Assembly (NCBI GenBank): GCA_050011775.1
Contig: JBEKIL010000007.1
Span: 62,001-126,000 of the forward strand
Reading direction: 5' to 3'
DNA: 64,000 nt
Origin: CAVZMI01 sp050011775
GTDB taxonomy: Bacteria > Bacteroidota > Ignavibacteria > UBA10030 > CAVZMI01
Shown one piece after another: positions 36,705 through 46,420 of the stretch. Positions within the stretch are counted from its first letter, which is position 1, and each line of letters opens with the position of its first letter. The notes beneath the pieces were generated by a model that worked only from the letters and a program-made list of their open reading frames with translations, was not told where the DNA came from and searched no databases. A program made the translations under genes and the position numbers.

Positions 36705-37412
36705 GTGATACGAGCCGGTTTGAAAATCCTTATCATACTTATTATCACGCCTCTTATTGCACTGTATGCGATTTCAGTTGGTTTGCTTAGTCGTACGGGA
36801 CGGCATTATCATCATATCGGACGATTTTGGTCCCGGTTGCTCCTGAATATATGCGGTATCGATGTAATTGTACGGGGAACCGAGCATATACAAAAAGGTG
36901 AACATTATATTTATGTGACTAACCACGCAAGCGCATTCGATATTCCGATCGTGGTCGGCTGTATTCCGGACGACGTCCGCATAGTTTATAAAAAGGAACT
37001 CGAGCGAATACCAGTTTTCGGATGGTCGCTGGCGGTTGGACATTATATCAGGATCGATCGCTCGAAGGCGATCGGTGCAATGCGAAGTCTGGAACAGGCC
37101 GCAGAGAAAATGCGCCATGGTGCATCGGTTCTTCTATTTGCCGAGGGTACGCGTACCCTCGACGGAAAGCTCCAGGATTTCAAACGGGGAGCATTCTCCC
37201 TTGCTGCCAGGGCTAATGTTCCAATTATACCGGTAACGATAAACGGGAGCTTTAAGATTCTCCCGAAAAAGAAATTTCGAATTAATCCCGGCACAGTAGA
37301 GTTGATCCTACATAAGCCAGTCCCGATTCATGGACAGAGCGGGAAACAGATTGAATTACATCTGCTTGAACAAGTCCGGGCAGCAATCGCCTCAGAGTAT
37401 AAAGATCAATAG
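36705..37412 (+). CDS. plsC: 1-acyl-sn-glycerol-3-phosphate acyltransferase (PlsC)
   Basis: 235 residues from GTG 36705. An N-terminal membrane segment is followed by the catalytic NHASAFD (His74/Asp79) and FAEGTRTLDG motifs and the PIIPVTINGS block. Adds the second acyl chain to make phosphatidic acid at the inner membrane. Usual length. Confidence 0.92.
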   Translation: MIRAGLKILIILIITPLIALYAISVGLLSRTGRHYHHIGRFWSRLLLNICGIDVIVRGTEHIQKGEHYIYVTNHASAFDIPIVVGCIPDDVRIVYKKELERIPVFGWSLAVGHYIRIDRSKAIGAMRSLEQAAEKMRHGASVLLFAEGTRTLDGKLQDFKRGAFSLAARANVPIIPVTINGSFKILPKKKFRINPGTVELILHKPVPIHGQSGKQIELHLLEQVRAAIASEYKDQ

Positions 37413-37462
37413 TCATACTCGATAATAATAATTTGTCTTAAGTTTTACCAGAGGGGTACATT

Positions 37463-37753
37463 ATGGCGGTGACAATAAGCGATGTTGAATATGTTGCGTC
37501 GTTGGCGCGATTGGAGTTTTCAACGGAAGAAAAGGAGAAGCTCGCTCATGAACTCAACGAAATTTTAAAATACGTTGAGCAGCTAAACAAACTGAATACG
37601 GAGAACGTCGAGCCTCTCTCACATGTCATTGAATTGAATAATGTTTTTCGCGAGGATGTTGTGAAGCGTTCGATTCTTCCGGAAGAAGCATTGAAAAACG
37701 CGCCTGCAAAAAACGATAAATTCTTCAAAGTACCAAAGGTCATAGGATCATGA
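37463..37753 (+). CDS. gatC: Asp/Glu-tRNA amidotransferase subunit C
   Basis: 96 residues, full length: ISDVEYVASLARLEFSTEEKE, LNEILKYVEQLNKLNTENVEPLSHV and the C-terminal FKVPKVIGS. Stabilises the GatAB complex that converts misacylated tRNA. GatA and GatB are not in the window. Overlaps kdsB by four bases (ATGA). Confidence 0.95.
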   Translation: MAVTISDVEYVASLARLEFSTEEKEKLAHELNEILKYVEQLNKLNTENVEPLSHVIELNNVFREDVVKRSILPEEALKNAPAKNDKFFKVPKVIGS

Positions 37754-38508
37754 GCTCGGACTATATTGTCGGCATCATTCCGGCGCGGTATGCTTCGACG
37801 CGTCTGCCCGCGAAAGCACTTGTTGATATTTGCGGCAAACCGATGGTGCAGCGGGTCTATGAGCAGGCAAAAAAATCGCGGCTTCTTTCACGAGTGATTG
37901 TTGCGACTGATGACGAACGAATCGAAGAAGTGGTGCGGCAATTCGGCGGTGATGTAATGATGACGCCCGCAACCTGTACAAGCGGCAGCGATCGATGTGC
38001 CGTTGCGGCGCAGGCAATCGATGCAGATCTTATCGTGAATATTCAGGGGGATGAGCCGCTTATTCCACCTTCAATGATCGATGAGGCAATCCAGCCTTTG
38101 ATCGATAATCAGACGATTCCAATGGGAACGATTGTTCGTCCTATTACATTACCGGAAGAACTTTGTGATCCGGCTGTAGTGAAGGTCGTGATGGACCGGA
38201 ATGGATTTGCACTGTATTTCAGTCGGTCAGTAATTCCCTTTGTACGTGATGTTCCCGAGAAGGCACAATGGACCGACCATTGCAGATTCTATAAACATTT
38301 CGGACTTTATATTTTTCGTAAAGAATTTTTACTGCATTATTCCGCATTGCCTGAGACAGAACTGGAAAAAGCTGAAAGCCTTGAACAGCTGCGTGTGCTT
38401 GAAAATGGATATAAAATACGAGTAGTCGTTACGCTAGACGATAGCATAGCCGTTGATACAGCAGATGATCTATTGCGGGTTGTAGACATTATCAAAGGAC
38501 AGGTATGA
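37750..38508 (+). CDS. kdsB: 3-deoxy-manno-octulosonate cytidylyltransferase (CMP-KDO synthase)
   Basis: 252 residues. Nucleotidyltransferase start GIIPARYASTRLPAKAL, VIVATDDERI, SGSDRCA, NIQGDEPLI and FYKHFGLYIFRKEFL are all characteristic. Activates KDO for lipopolysaccharide core synthesis, evidence for a Gram-negative envelope. Four-base overlaps on both sides. Confidence 0.95.
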   Translation: MSSDYIVGIIPARYASTRLPAKALVDICGKPMVQRVYEQAKKSRLLSRVIVATDDERIEEVVRQFGGDVMMTPATCTSGSDRCAVAAQAIDADLIVNIQGDEPLIPPSMIDEAIQPLIDNQTIPMGTIVRPITLPEELCDPAVVKVVMDRNGFALYFSRSVIPFVRDVPEKAQWTDHCRFYKHFGLYIFRKEFLLHYSALPETELEKAESLEQLRVLENGYKIRVVVTLDDSIAVDTADDLLRVVDIIKGQV

Positions 38509-39152
38509 CACCAAGAAAACAGGCTGATCATTTCCCGAAAACGTTCTGGGGGATTCTCAGGGGTGCATTTCTCCGCGGGCTCGGTCTCAGCATTCCTGTT
38601 ATGGTGACAATTTGGGTAATCCAGGTTTTATTCCAAGCTGTCGACGGATTTATTTCACCGATATATGACCAAGTTCTTGGAATGCATATTCCCGGACTCG
38701 GATTCATCACCGTGATCGTTCTCTTACTCATTATCGGACTTCTCGCCAGAAATTGGGTCGGGTCTTTTGTTTTTTCACAGTTCGATAAACTCATTCTTTC
38801 GGTTCCCTTTGCGCGTACGATCTATTCTGCAACGAAAGATCTGATCCAGGCGTTTAATAGTGGGGGAAAAACATTCCGCCGGGTGTTGCTTGTGGAATAT
38901 CCCCGTCCGCGATTATATACAATTGCATTCCAGACTAATGAGATTGAAGTCACACTTAAAAAAACGGGGGAACGGATGATCAGTGTGTACATCCCGAATC
39001 CCCCCAACCCGACGTCAGGAATAATGATTCTTGTCCCGGAAAAAGATGCACACCCATTGGCAATCAGTGTTGAGGAAGGGTTGAAACTCGTCCTCTCGGG
39101 AGGAATCGTTTCACCACATCATTTATCCGTCCTTGAATGGAAAAGACAATGA
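38505..39152 (+). CDS. DUF502 family membrane protein
   Basis: 215 residues with two N-terminal membrane helices (LSIPVMVTIWVIQVLFQAV and FITVIVLLLIIGLLARNWVG). The DUF502 block includes SVPFARTIYSATKDLIQAF, VEYPRPRLYTIAFQT and YIPNPPNPTSGIMILVPEKD. Function unknown. Overlaps kdsB and pyrG by four bases, so it belongs to the same operon. Confidence 0.85.
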   Translation: MTPRKQADHFPKTFWGILRGAFLRGLGLSIPVMVTIWVIQVLFQAVDGFISPIYDQVLGMHIPGLGFITVIVLLLIIGLLARNWVGSFVFSQFDKLILSVPFARTIYSATKDLIQAFNSGGKTFRRVLLVEYPRPRLYTIAFQTNEIEVTLKKTGERMISVYIPNPPNPTSGIMILVPEKDAHPLAISVEEGLKLVLSGGIVSPHHLSVLEWKRQ

Positions 39153-40789
39153 AACGGAAGAAAAAAATCGTCCAACCTCATATCAAATATATATTTGTAA
39201 CCGGTGGAGTTGTATCGTCCCTGGGGAAAGGGATAGCGGCTGCTTCAATTGGATTCTTGCTCAAATCGCGGGGCCTCCGTGTGACAATTCAAAAATTCGA
39301 TCCATATATCAATGTCGATCCCGGCACTATGAATCCATTCCAACACGGAGAGGTTTATGTAACTGACGATGGCTCTGAAACGGATCTTGATCTTGGACAC
39401 TACGAACGTTTTCTTGATGTCAGTATGACACGGAAAAATAATACCACAACAGGTCAGGTCTATTTTGAAGTCATCTCAAAAGAACGCCGGGGTGATTATC
39501 TTGGGGCGACTGTTCAGGTGATACCTCATATCACCGATGAGATTAAACGGAGAATGACGCTCCTTGCCGAGGGAGGAAATTACGATGTAGTCATCACGGA
39601 AGTGGGTGGGACTGTGGGCGATATTGAGAGTCTTCCTTTTCTCGAAGCAATACGCCAATTTATACTCACCGTAGGACGGAAAAATGCGCTGAGTGTTCAT
39701 GTGACTCTTGTTCCATTTATTCAATCGGCGGGCGAGATAAAAACCAAACCGACGCAGCACAGCGTTAAAGCGCTTCAGGAAATCGGTGTGCAGCCTGATA
39801 TTTTAATTTGCCGGACACAGAAACCACTGTCGAGAGATATTCGCGAGAAGATCGGGCTGTTCTGTAATGTAGAAGCAAATTGTGTTATAGAGGGGCGTGA
39901 TGTTCCGACGATTTATGAAGTGCCGTTGGTATTTGCGCGCCAGAACGTTGATTCGATAGTACTTGAAAAACTTCATTTGAAAGCAGGACCACCCTCACTG
40001 AAAGCCTGGGAATGGTTTGTCCGGCGTGTAAAAAAGCCGCAGGGACGCATCCGAATCGGCGTCTGTGGAAAATATACCGAGCATCAGGATGCGTATAAAA
40101 GTATTACCGAATCCTTTGTTCATTCCGGAGCGGAAAATAATGTCGCTGTTGATCTCCAATGGATTCGTGCCGAAGACATTGAAGATGAAGGACCCGAGAA
40201 GCACCTACATGGTATCAATGGATTACTCGTAGCGCCCGGTTTTGGCGAACGAGGTATAGAGGGAAAGATCAGGGCAGTACAATATGTTCGTGAAAAAAAG
40301 ATACCGTTTTTCGGAATTTGCCTGGGCCTTCAGTGTGCGGTCATTGAATTTGCGCGGAATGTGTGCGGAGTAAAAGATGCTAATAGTACGGAATTCAGGG
40401 ATACACAGAATAATGTCATCGATATGATGCTCGAGCAGAAAAAGGTGAAGGAAAAAGGGGGGACAATGCGTCTGGGGGCATATCCATGCGGATTGAAAAA
40501 AGGAACCAAAGCATTCGCAGCCTATAAAGAAAAGGTGATATTCGAACGTCATCGACATCGCTATGAAGTGAACAACCGTTTTCTTCCATTACTTCAGGAA
40601 CACGGACTCGTTATCAGCGGCGTATGCCCGGAAAATAATCTTGTCGAAATGATCGAGCTCTCACATCATCCGTGGTTTGTCGCCGTTCAATTCCACCCCG
40701 AATTAAAATCGCGTGCGACAAATGCCCATCCCCTTTTCCGGGAATTTGTCAAGGCATCGATACAGTATCAGCAGCGTCGTAAACGCTAA
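39149..40789 (+). CDS. pyrG: CTP synthase
   Basis: About 546 residues. The amidoligase half has YIFVTGGVVSSLGKGIAAASIG, DPYINVDPGTMNPFQHGEV and EVGGTVGDIESLPF. The glutaminase half has the nucleophile region FFGICLGLQCAVIEFAR and the final VQFHPELKSR triad His/Glu. I use ATG 39149 (ATGA overlap with DUF502); ATG 39137 adds four residues. Makes CTP from UTP and glutamine. Confidence 0.96.
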   Translation: MKRKKKIVQPHIKYIFVTGGVVSSLGKGIAAASIGFLLKSRGLRVTIQKFDPYINVDPGTMNPFQHGEVYVTDDGSETDLDLGHYERFLDVSMTRKNNTTTGQVYFEVISKERRGDYLGATVQVIPHITDEIKRRMTLLAEGGNYDVVITEVGGTVGDIESLPFLEAIRQFILTVGRKNALSVHVTLVPFIQSAGEIKTKPTQHSVKALQEIGVQPDILICRTQKPLSRDIREKIGLFCNVEANCVIEGRDVPTIYEVPLVFARQNVDSIVLEKLHLKAGPPSLKAWEWFVRRVKKPQGRIRIGVCGKYTEHQDAYKSITESFVHSGAENNVAVDLQWIRAEDIEDEGPEKHLHGINGLLVAPGFGERGIEGKIRAVQYVREKKIPFFGICLGLQCAVIEFARNVCGVKDANSTEFRDTQNNVIDMMLEQKKVKEKGGTMRLGAYPCGLKKGTKAFAAYKEKVIFERHRHRYEVNNRFLPLLQEHGLVISGVCPENNLVEMIELSHHPWFVAVQFHPELKSRATNAHPLFREFVKASIQYQQRRKR

Positions 40790-40790
40790 T

Positions 40791-40814
40791 GTCAAGTACC
40801 AAAAATAACTTGAC
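40791..40814. other. Hairpin after pyrG
   Basis: GTCAAGT and ACTTGAC surround a ten-base A-rich loop directly after the pyrG stop. No T-run follows, so termination is uncertain. It opens the repeat-rich spacer 40790-41107. Confidence 0.45.
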
Positions 40815-40815
40815 C

Positions 40816-40865
40816 TGTGTCGAGCATCAGTCGAGACACATGTATCGGGCATCAGTCGAGATACA
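40816..40865. repeat. Tandem pair of 25-bp hairpins with covarying stems
   Basis: Two adjacent 25-base units share the loop GCATCAGTCGA. The first stem is TGTGTC/GACACA (40816-40821 and 40835-40840). The second is TGTATC/GATACA (40841-40846 and 40860-40865). The single stem difference is a compensated pair, so structure is kept. Confidence 0.65.
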
Positions 40866-40892
40866 AGTGCCCGGGCAACCATTAATTCTTTC

Positions 40893-40937
40893 AAAAACAG
40901 GGCATTCCACTCTCCAAGCGGGATTCCAACTATTAAA
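40893..40937 (-). repeat. Dispersed REP-like repeat, copy 1
   Basis: On the minus strand it reads TAGTTGGAATCCCGCTTGG, then AGAGTGGAATGCCCTGTTTTT. The same element stands at 52684-52743 on the plus strand with a perfect GCTC/GAGC-centred hairpin; this copy has a slightly decayed stem. In translation both give a spurious GFQLL peptide. Confidence 0.65.
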
Positions 40938-41107
40938 TTCATTTAGAATTATAATTATATTATTGGAACGGTGAGAATTTATAGGATTAAAACTGACGGA
41001 AATCGGAAGGAATAGCATTATATGGCGCTTCGACTTATTCAAGTTATTTTTGAACGGGGACGCTAGCGTCGCACTTCCATCTATATTCAAATAAGGAGAA
41101 TGCAGAC

Positions 41108-42622
41108 GTGTATCGGCGTTTTTGGAAATATGGAGTCGTTCTTTTTCTTTTTATCACATCCTTTTCCGGTGTACATGCGAATGTCCTCGATAATATCGCC
41201 GCACGGAAATTAACTATCGAAGGGCTTCAATACGCATATGACCTGGATGTCGCGAATGCAAACAGTAAGTTCGATCAGGCAATCGATGCAGATTCGACGT
41301 TTGCACCGGCCGTGCTATACCGTTCGCTTCCCTTAATCTGGAAACTTCTTGCAAACAGAAATCAGGCGGATTACGATGAGTTCATGAAACGGGCCGATCA
41401 GATATTTAAAGTTGCTGAAGGAAGTCTTGAAAATAAACCGGGTGATGCCGATGCGCTGTTCGCCATCGGTATGACATATCTGTATCGGGCGTGTATCCAC
41501 GGACGGTTCGACAGTTATATCAAAGCTGCGTGGGATGCACGGAAGGGATATAGTTATCTTGAAGATTGTGTTGAAGTGGAAACAAATTTTCATGATGCCT
41601 ATCTCGGACTGGGTTTTATTCACTATGTTGCCGCGATGCTTCCTAGACCGCTCCGATGGATGTTCGCAATTATTGGTGTTGAATCGGATATGCATAAAGG
41701 AATTGCAGAGATACAACGAGTTACCGAAAAGGGAATCTATGCCAAAACAGAAGCCCAATTCTACCTCGGCATGTACTACGCCTATCTTGAAGAAGAACAA
41801 CATGGAGTCGATCTGCTGAATTCGCTTTCAACGCAATTCCCCGGGAATGTCATTTTCATTTATAACCTTGCGGGAGCCGAGTTACGGCAAAAACATGTTG
41901 ATCAGGCGCGTGAATTATTTAAAAAAGTGCTTCAGTATGCTAAAACCGACTATGATATCATGGCGATGTATTCAACATATCGACTAGGCGAGTGTGCGTT
42001 GCGGGTAAATGACTTTCCCGAAGCGAAAAAATGGTTCTCACAGTATCTTCAACAATCGGTCGCTCCACATTTTCGTGCGGTTGCTTTTTATCGTATCGGA
42101 CAATGTGAAGAGGCAATGGGGAACCGACAGCAAGCACTTGAGGAATACGGTAACGCTGTAGCAATCCAGACTAAACATCAGGAAGATCGGGTTGCAATTA
42201 GACGAGCCCAAAAAGCACAACTACGGCCAATGTCATCGATTGAACTCATCCTTTTTAAAACCGATAATCTATATTATGCAGGTGATTATACAACGGTTGT
42301 GAGTGCTTATCAACAGCTTATGAAACGGACAGATTTATCGGATGATGAAAAAGGGGAGATCTATCACGGTCTCGGCCGGGCGTATATCGATATGAACCGG
42401 CTGGACGATGCCGCGAAAATCCTCAATAGAATATTCGGATTGAAATTTATTACTGAGACATGGATTCAACCGTGGGCACGGTATTACCTTGCCGTTGTTG
42501 CCGCAAAACGCGGAGATAACGATCTTGCTAAACAGTACCTCGATATTGCTCTCGACGCCGATAATTATGATTATAAAATGTGGTTGACATTCCGGGCGGA
42601 ACGGCTCAAAGAACGTTTATAA
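41108..42622 (+). CDS. Secreted TPR-repeat protein
   Basis: 504 residues from GTG 41108, with AAGGAGA eight bases upstream. A signal peptide ends near residue 25 (SGVHAN). Several TPR-like helical pairs follow, clearest at AQFYLGMYYAYLEEEQHGVDLLN, YRLGECALRVNDFPEAKKWF, FYRIGQCEEAMGNRQQALEEYG and IYHGLGRAYIDMNRLDDAAKIL. Presumably a periplasmic or outer-membrane scaffold; the partner is unknown. Confidence 0.75.
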   Translation: MYRRFWKYGVVLFLFITSFSGVHANVLDNIAARKLTIEGLQYAYDLDVANANSKFDQAIDADSTFAPAVLYRSLPLIWKLLANRNQADYDEFMKRADQIFKVAEGSLENKPGDADALFAIGMTYLYRACIHGRFDSYIKAAWDARKGYSYLEDCVEVETNFHDAYLGLGFIHYVAAMLPRPLRWMFAIIGVESDMHKGIAEIQRVTEKGIYAKTEAQFYLGMYYAYLEEEQHGVDLLNSLSTQFPGNVIFIYNLAGAELRQKHVDQARELFKKVLQYAKTDYDIMAMYSTYRLGECALRVNDFPEAKKWFSQYLQQSVAPHFRAVAFYRIGQCEEAMGNRQQALEEYGNAVAIQTKHQEDRVAIRRAQKAQLRPMSSIELILFKTDNLYYAGDYTTVVSAYQQLMKRTDLSDDEKGEIYHGLGRAYIDMNRLDDAAKILNRIFGLKFITETWIQPWARYYLAVVAAKRGDNDLAKQYLDIALDADNYDYKMWLTFRAERLKERL

Positions 42623-42643
42623 GAATTATCTTTACTCTATCGT

Positions 42644-44038
42644 ATGGTTATTCAATTCCTTGGAGCAGCACAAACTGTCACCGGATCTATGCATCTGATC
42701 ACGGTCAACGGAAAGCGTATTCTCCTCGATTGCGGTATGTATCAAGGTCACCGGGACGAGGCAAATGAACGCAACAGGAATTTTCCGTTCGAACCGGCAT
42801 CGATCGATGTCGTCGTCCTGTCCCATGCCCATATTGATCACAGCGGTAATTTGCCCGGCCTGGTAAAACAGGGATATCGTGGTCCGATCTATTCGACCTC
42901 TGCGACACGCGACCTCTGCGCTATCATGCTTCTTGATAGCGCCTATATTCAGGAAAAGGATGCCGAGTTTCTGAACAAAAAAAACCATCATAACAATAAA
43001 CCTCCGGTCGAACCTCTGTACTCGGTTGACGATGCTCGGGAAACAATTCAATATTTCCATGGCGTCGGGTATCACCGTGAGACAGAAATCGCCAGAGGAG
43101 TGATGATGACCTATTTCGATGCGGGGCATATTCTGGGATCGGCTGTAACACTTCTGAATATCCGTGAAAATGGAACAAATTTCCGTCTTGGCTTCTCAGG
43201 TGATCTCGGGCGCCCACACCTGCCAATTCTGAAAGATCCGGAACCGCTGCCGCAGCTTGATGTATTGATTACCGAAAGTACGTATGGCGGTTATTTTCAC
43301 GATTCTATTGTCGATATGCCTCAGCGGCTTCTTGAAGCAGTCAGTGAAGCCGTATCCCGCGGCGGAAAAATTATTGTCCCATCATTCAGTGTCGGTCGTA
43401 CACAGGAAATTGTCTTCACACTCCATACACTTGCCGAGGAAGGAAAACTACCTCGATTCCCGATTTTTGTCGACAGTCCGCTCTCGGTAAATGCGACAGA
43501 AGTCTTTAAACTTCATCCTGAATGTTTCGATGAAGAAATTAGCAAACACGTCCTCCAGCATGATGATCCTTTTGGACTGAGCCAGCTGACCTACATTCAG
43601 GATGTTGAAGAATCGAAAAGACTGAATACCCGTGAAGGTCCTTTTATGGTTATTGCCGCGTCCGGTATGTGTGAAGCGGGGCGCATTCTTCATCATCTTG
43701 CGAATAACGTTGGAGATCCCAAGAATACTATATTGATAGTCGGATATCAGGCAGAAAACACACTCGGGAAAAGAATTGTCGACCGTCAATCGCCGCTGAG
43801 AATCCTCGGCGGGGAATATGAATTAAGAGCCCGTGTCGTCGTCATGAACTCGTTTTCAGCCCACGCCGATCACGGTGAGATGCTTAACTATTATAGCAAT
43901 CAGAATTCAAAAGAATTGAAGGATATATTTCTCGTGCATGGCGAGTTGTCCCGTCAGGAAAAGCTTGCCGAAGCATTCAAAGAAAAAGGTTTTCGGAATA
44001 CGGTAATACCGGAACGTTTTCAGAAGGTTGAATGGTGA
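42644..44038 (+). CDS. MBL-fold beta-CASP ribonuclease-like protein
   Basis: 464 residues of metallo-beta-lactamase plus beta-CASP plus RMMBL. Motifs: FLGAAQTVTGSMHLI, SHAHIDHSGNLPGLV (HxHxDH), GHILGSA, LITESTYGG, SFSVGRTQEI, VDSPLSVNATEVF, ASGMCEAGRILHHL and SFSAHADHGEML. This is the bacterial CPSF/YsH1-type exonuclease family acting on RNA. Full length. Confidence 0.92.
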   Translation: MVIQFLGAAQTVTGSMHLITVNGKRILLDCGMYQGHRDEANERNRNFPFEPASIDVVVLSHAHIDHSGNLPGLVKQGYRGPIYSTSATRDLCAIMLLDSAYIQEKDAEFLNKKNHHNNKPPVEPLYSVDDARETIQYFHGVGYHRETEIARGVMMTYFDAGHILGSAVTLLNIRENGTNFRLGFSGDLGRPHLPILKDPEPLPQLDVLITESTYGGYFHDSIVDMPQRLLEAVSEAVSRGGKIIVPSFSVGRTQEIVFTLHTLAEEGKLPRFPIFVDSPLSVNATEVFKLHPECFDEEISKHVLQHDDPFGLSQLTYIQDVEESKRLNTREGPFMVIAASGMCEAGRILHHLANNVGDPKNTILIVGYQAENTLGKRIVDRQSPLRILGGEYELRARVVVMNSFSAHADHGEMLNYYSNQNSKELKDIFLVHGELSRQEKLAEAFKEKGFRNTVIPERFQKVEW

Positions 44039-44054
44039 AATCACCATAAAGGGT

Positions 44055-45971
44055 ATGAACCGTCTGTTTGTGAATATTACGGGGATAATGCTCTGTGTGA
44101 CGACCGGCATGGCTCAGCAGACTTCACCCACGCGTTTCGAAGAGCAGCCCGCCGATTCCCTGATGGCAATTCGCAATCAATCGCTCATTGGATTTGAGCG
44201 GAACCTGAATACATATCTCTGGACGGGTCGTCTGGCGCTTCAAAAAAACTATGGAGATTTTTCCCTGGAAGTGAACGATCTATACCACTCTTCGACAATA
44301 ATCGCAACTCAGAAATTCGTCAAGGATGAACAATCACTTAATGCGCTTTTCTCCCAGAAACTCAGCACAGCATTCAGTGCACGTCTGCTTGCGTCTTCCA
44401 TTGTCCTGTCCGACAATCGAAATCTCGGTATCAGCGAGGTGTCATCCCATCAGCTCCTCGGCGGAGTTGAGCTTCATCCTTATGACCTCGTCGAAATTTC
44501 ACCTATGCTGGGAGTCAGATATGACAACCAGCTTGGAATTAATAATCAGGGTTTCAGTTATCAGGTGAACGGGCGCATATCCGATCTTGACCTTTCGGGG
44601 TATCGTATGAATTTCCTGGGAAAATATTCCGGTGACGATATATCTCCTCGAAAAGGAACAAGCAACCTTGCCTCGCTCGTGATTACGAAAGTTTTTTCTG
44701 ATCAGGCGTGGAATAAGCTCCGTTTTCAATTTCTCCAGAATCGGCGTGATTTTTATTTCAATGCCGATACGCTTACCCAACTCCAATATAATGTCACATC
44801 CAATATCGATAGCAGACGAGAAAATATTTTTGCTGTAAGCGAGGAACTGACATATCACCTCAGCGATGTCTCGGCATTGACGTTCGGGACCGATATTTCC
44901 AATCGTCTTGTCAGTCGTGTGACGGTCTATAAAAATTTTCTCTATCCCTCAAGCAGTATTTTCGATGCCGATGTCGGAGAATTTCGTCTTGAAACACTTC
45001 TTCAATTCTTATATACTAATCAAAATTCGAATGCAATGATGCGCTTGACCTATGCCGAGCGTGATGAGCGCCATACCGCCGAGAATATCGAGTCGGTAGA
45101 GAAGAATTTTTATGATATGCGTCGCCGGGAGGAGGAGAAAAAAGATAATAGTTCACGGAAAATTTCACTTGCAGGAAGTGGATCATTTCCCCTGTCGAGT
45201 TCCGACCGGATTGAGACGTCGTTTTCGACAAGCCTGCTTCAATACGACACACCGAGTCTTGAAAATGTGGACGACCGCGATGAACTTTTAATTGTGGCGG
45301 GCATCGCTGAAGAACGGGTATGGAGCCCATCCTTGCGTGTCAGGGTGAATGCGGATGTGGTCCTTAATCATATGGTATATCTGCTTTCTCAACGAAGCGC
45401 GAATAATAATTGGAACCGGATTATCCGACTGGCACCCAGAATCTACTATTCACCGGCATCGTGGTTTCATACGATAAATGTTTTCGAAGTGCTGGCAAAT
45501 TACACTGTGTACGACTTCGAGGAAGAAGTGAAATCGGTCAAAAGTTATTCATTCAGACAATTCAGCTGGCTGGACTCGACAGCAGTCCAGGTTACGCAAC
45601 GAATATGGATCGATGGTGTGGTGTTGTGGAAATTCTACGAAAGGGGACAATTATTCTGGAAGGAGTTTAAAGAACGGCCGGCCAATTATTTTTCAGAACG
45701 GTCGCTCTTCACACAAATGCGGTACAGCGCACCGGGTGTCACTTTTGCCGCAGGCATACGTATGTTTAGTCAGAAACGGTATAACTCGCAAGGAGACGCC
45801 AGGGAGCTAGAAGGCTCGATTCTTAATATTGGACCCACCTGCATGATCGACTGGATGTTCAGTCGTACTGGAATGCTATCGTTGAATGGTTGGTATGAGA
45901 TACAATACCAGACCGATGTCACGACACTGACGTATTCAAATCTGACAATGCGAGTCACCTTTACATTATGA
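44055..45971 (+). CDS. Outer-membrane beta-barrel-like protein, unknown role
   Basis: About 638 residues from ATG 44055, after AAAGGG; the longer reading from 44028 overlaps the nuclease gene. A signal peptide ends near GMAQ. The remainder is a long series of alternating hydrophobic/polar strands with Tyr/Asn/Arg-rich turns, ending NLTMRVTFTL, as in large outer-membrane barrels. No named family recognised. Overlaps the RsbW-like gene by four bases. Confidence 0.6.
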   Translation: MNRLFVNITGIMLCVTTGMAQQTSPTRFEEQPADSLMAIRNQSLIGFERNLNTYLWTGRLALQKNYGDFSLEVNDLYHSSTIIATQKFVKDEQSLNALFSQKLSTAFSARLLASSIVLSDNRNLGISEVSSHQLLGGVELHPYDLVEISPMLGVRYDNQLGINNQGFSYQVNGRISDLDLSGYRMNFLGKYSGDDISPRKGTSNLASLVITKVFSDQAWNKLRFQFLQNRRDFYFNADTLTQLQYNVTSNIDSRRENIFAVSEELTYHLSDVSALTFGTDISNRLVSRVTVYKNFLYPSSSIFDADVGEFRLETLLQFLYTNQNSNAMMRLTYAERDERHTAENIESVEKNFYDMRRREEEKKDNSSRKISLAGSGSFPLSSSDRIETSFSTSLLQYDTPSLENVDDRDELLIVAGIAEERVWSPSLRVRVNADVVLNHMVYLLSQRSANNNWNRIIRLAPRIYYSPASWFHTINVFEVLANYTVYDFEEEVKSVKSYSFRQFSWLDSTAVQVTQRIWIDGVVLWKFYERGQLFWKEFKERPANYFSERSLFTQMRYSAPGVTFAAGIRMFSQKRYNSQGDARELEGSILNIGPTCMIDWMFSRTGMLSLNGWYEIQYQTDVTTLTYSNLTMRVTFTL

Positions 45972-46393
45972 AAAAAAATGGTAAAATATTTCGCTTAAGT
46001 CTGGGAAGCAGTCCAAGAAATATCCGGAGGGTCGAAAGGTTTCTTAAAAAAGTTAATATATACGCCCACCTTGACGAAGTCCATTTTCATAAACTTCTCG
46101 TTGCAGTTACGGAAGCTGTGAATAACGGCATTTTTCACGGAAATAAATCGAATCCGGAAAAGAAGATCTCGGTTGTTTGTCACGTCACCGGTGAAGCACT
46201 GGAATGCCGGGTATGCGATGAAGGAAAGGGTTTCAATCCGGTAAATATCCCAAGCCCGTTGGATGAAAAGAACCTGCTCAATGAACATGGACGCGGTATA
46301 TTCCTTATGCGGACATTGATGGATACCGTGGAGTTTGTGAAACATAAGGCTGGGACTGAAGTGATCATGACGATGCACTTCTACAAAATATAA
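45968..46393 (+). CDS. RsbW/SpoIIAB-like anti-sigma factor serine kinase
   Basis: 141-residue GHKL ATPase with N box VTEAVNNGIFHGN, G1 box CDEGKGF and G2 box HGRGIFLMRTLMD. The family phosphorylates anti-sigma-factor antagonists in partner-switching control. No sigma factor or antagonist is adjacent; it is instead coupled (ATGA) to an outer-membrane protein gene, so its target is not apparent. Confidence 0.85.
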   Translation: MKKNGKIFRLSLGSSPRNIRRVERFLKKVNIYAHLDEVHFHKLLVAVTEAVNNGIFHGNKSNPEKKISVVCHVTGEALECRVCDEGKGFNPVNIPSPLDEKNLLNEHGRGIFLMRTLMDTVEFVKHKAGTEVIMTMHFYKI

Positions 46394-46420
46394 AGGCAGA
46401 CACTATCGTCTGCCCTTTGT
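46394..46420 (+). terminator. Probable terminator after the RsbW-like gene
   Basis: GGCAGAC (46395-46401) pairs with GTCTGCC (46408-46414), followed by a weak CTTTGT tract. Immediately after the stop codon. Confidence 0.6.

Noticed and set aside
36499..36708. 69-codon plus-strand open frame before plsC
   Set aside because: No ribosome site or recognisable domain; Phe/Ile/Tyr-rich from AT-rich intergenic sequence. Kept out, though a small membrane peptide cannot be fully excluded.
40789..40974. Plus-strand open frame with a GFQLL peptide (and 52670-52879 minus)
   Set aside because: Both are translations of the same REP-like repeat in opposite orientation, with no other coding sign.
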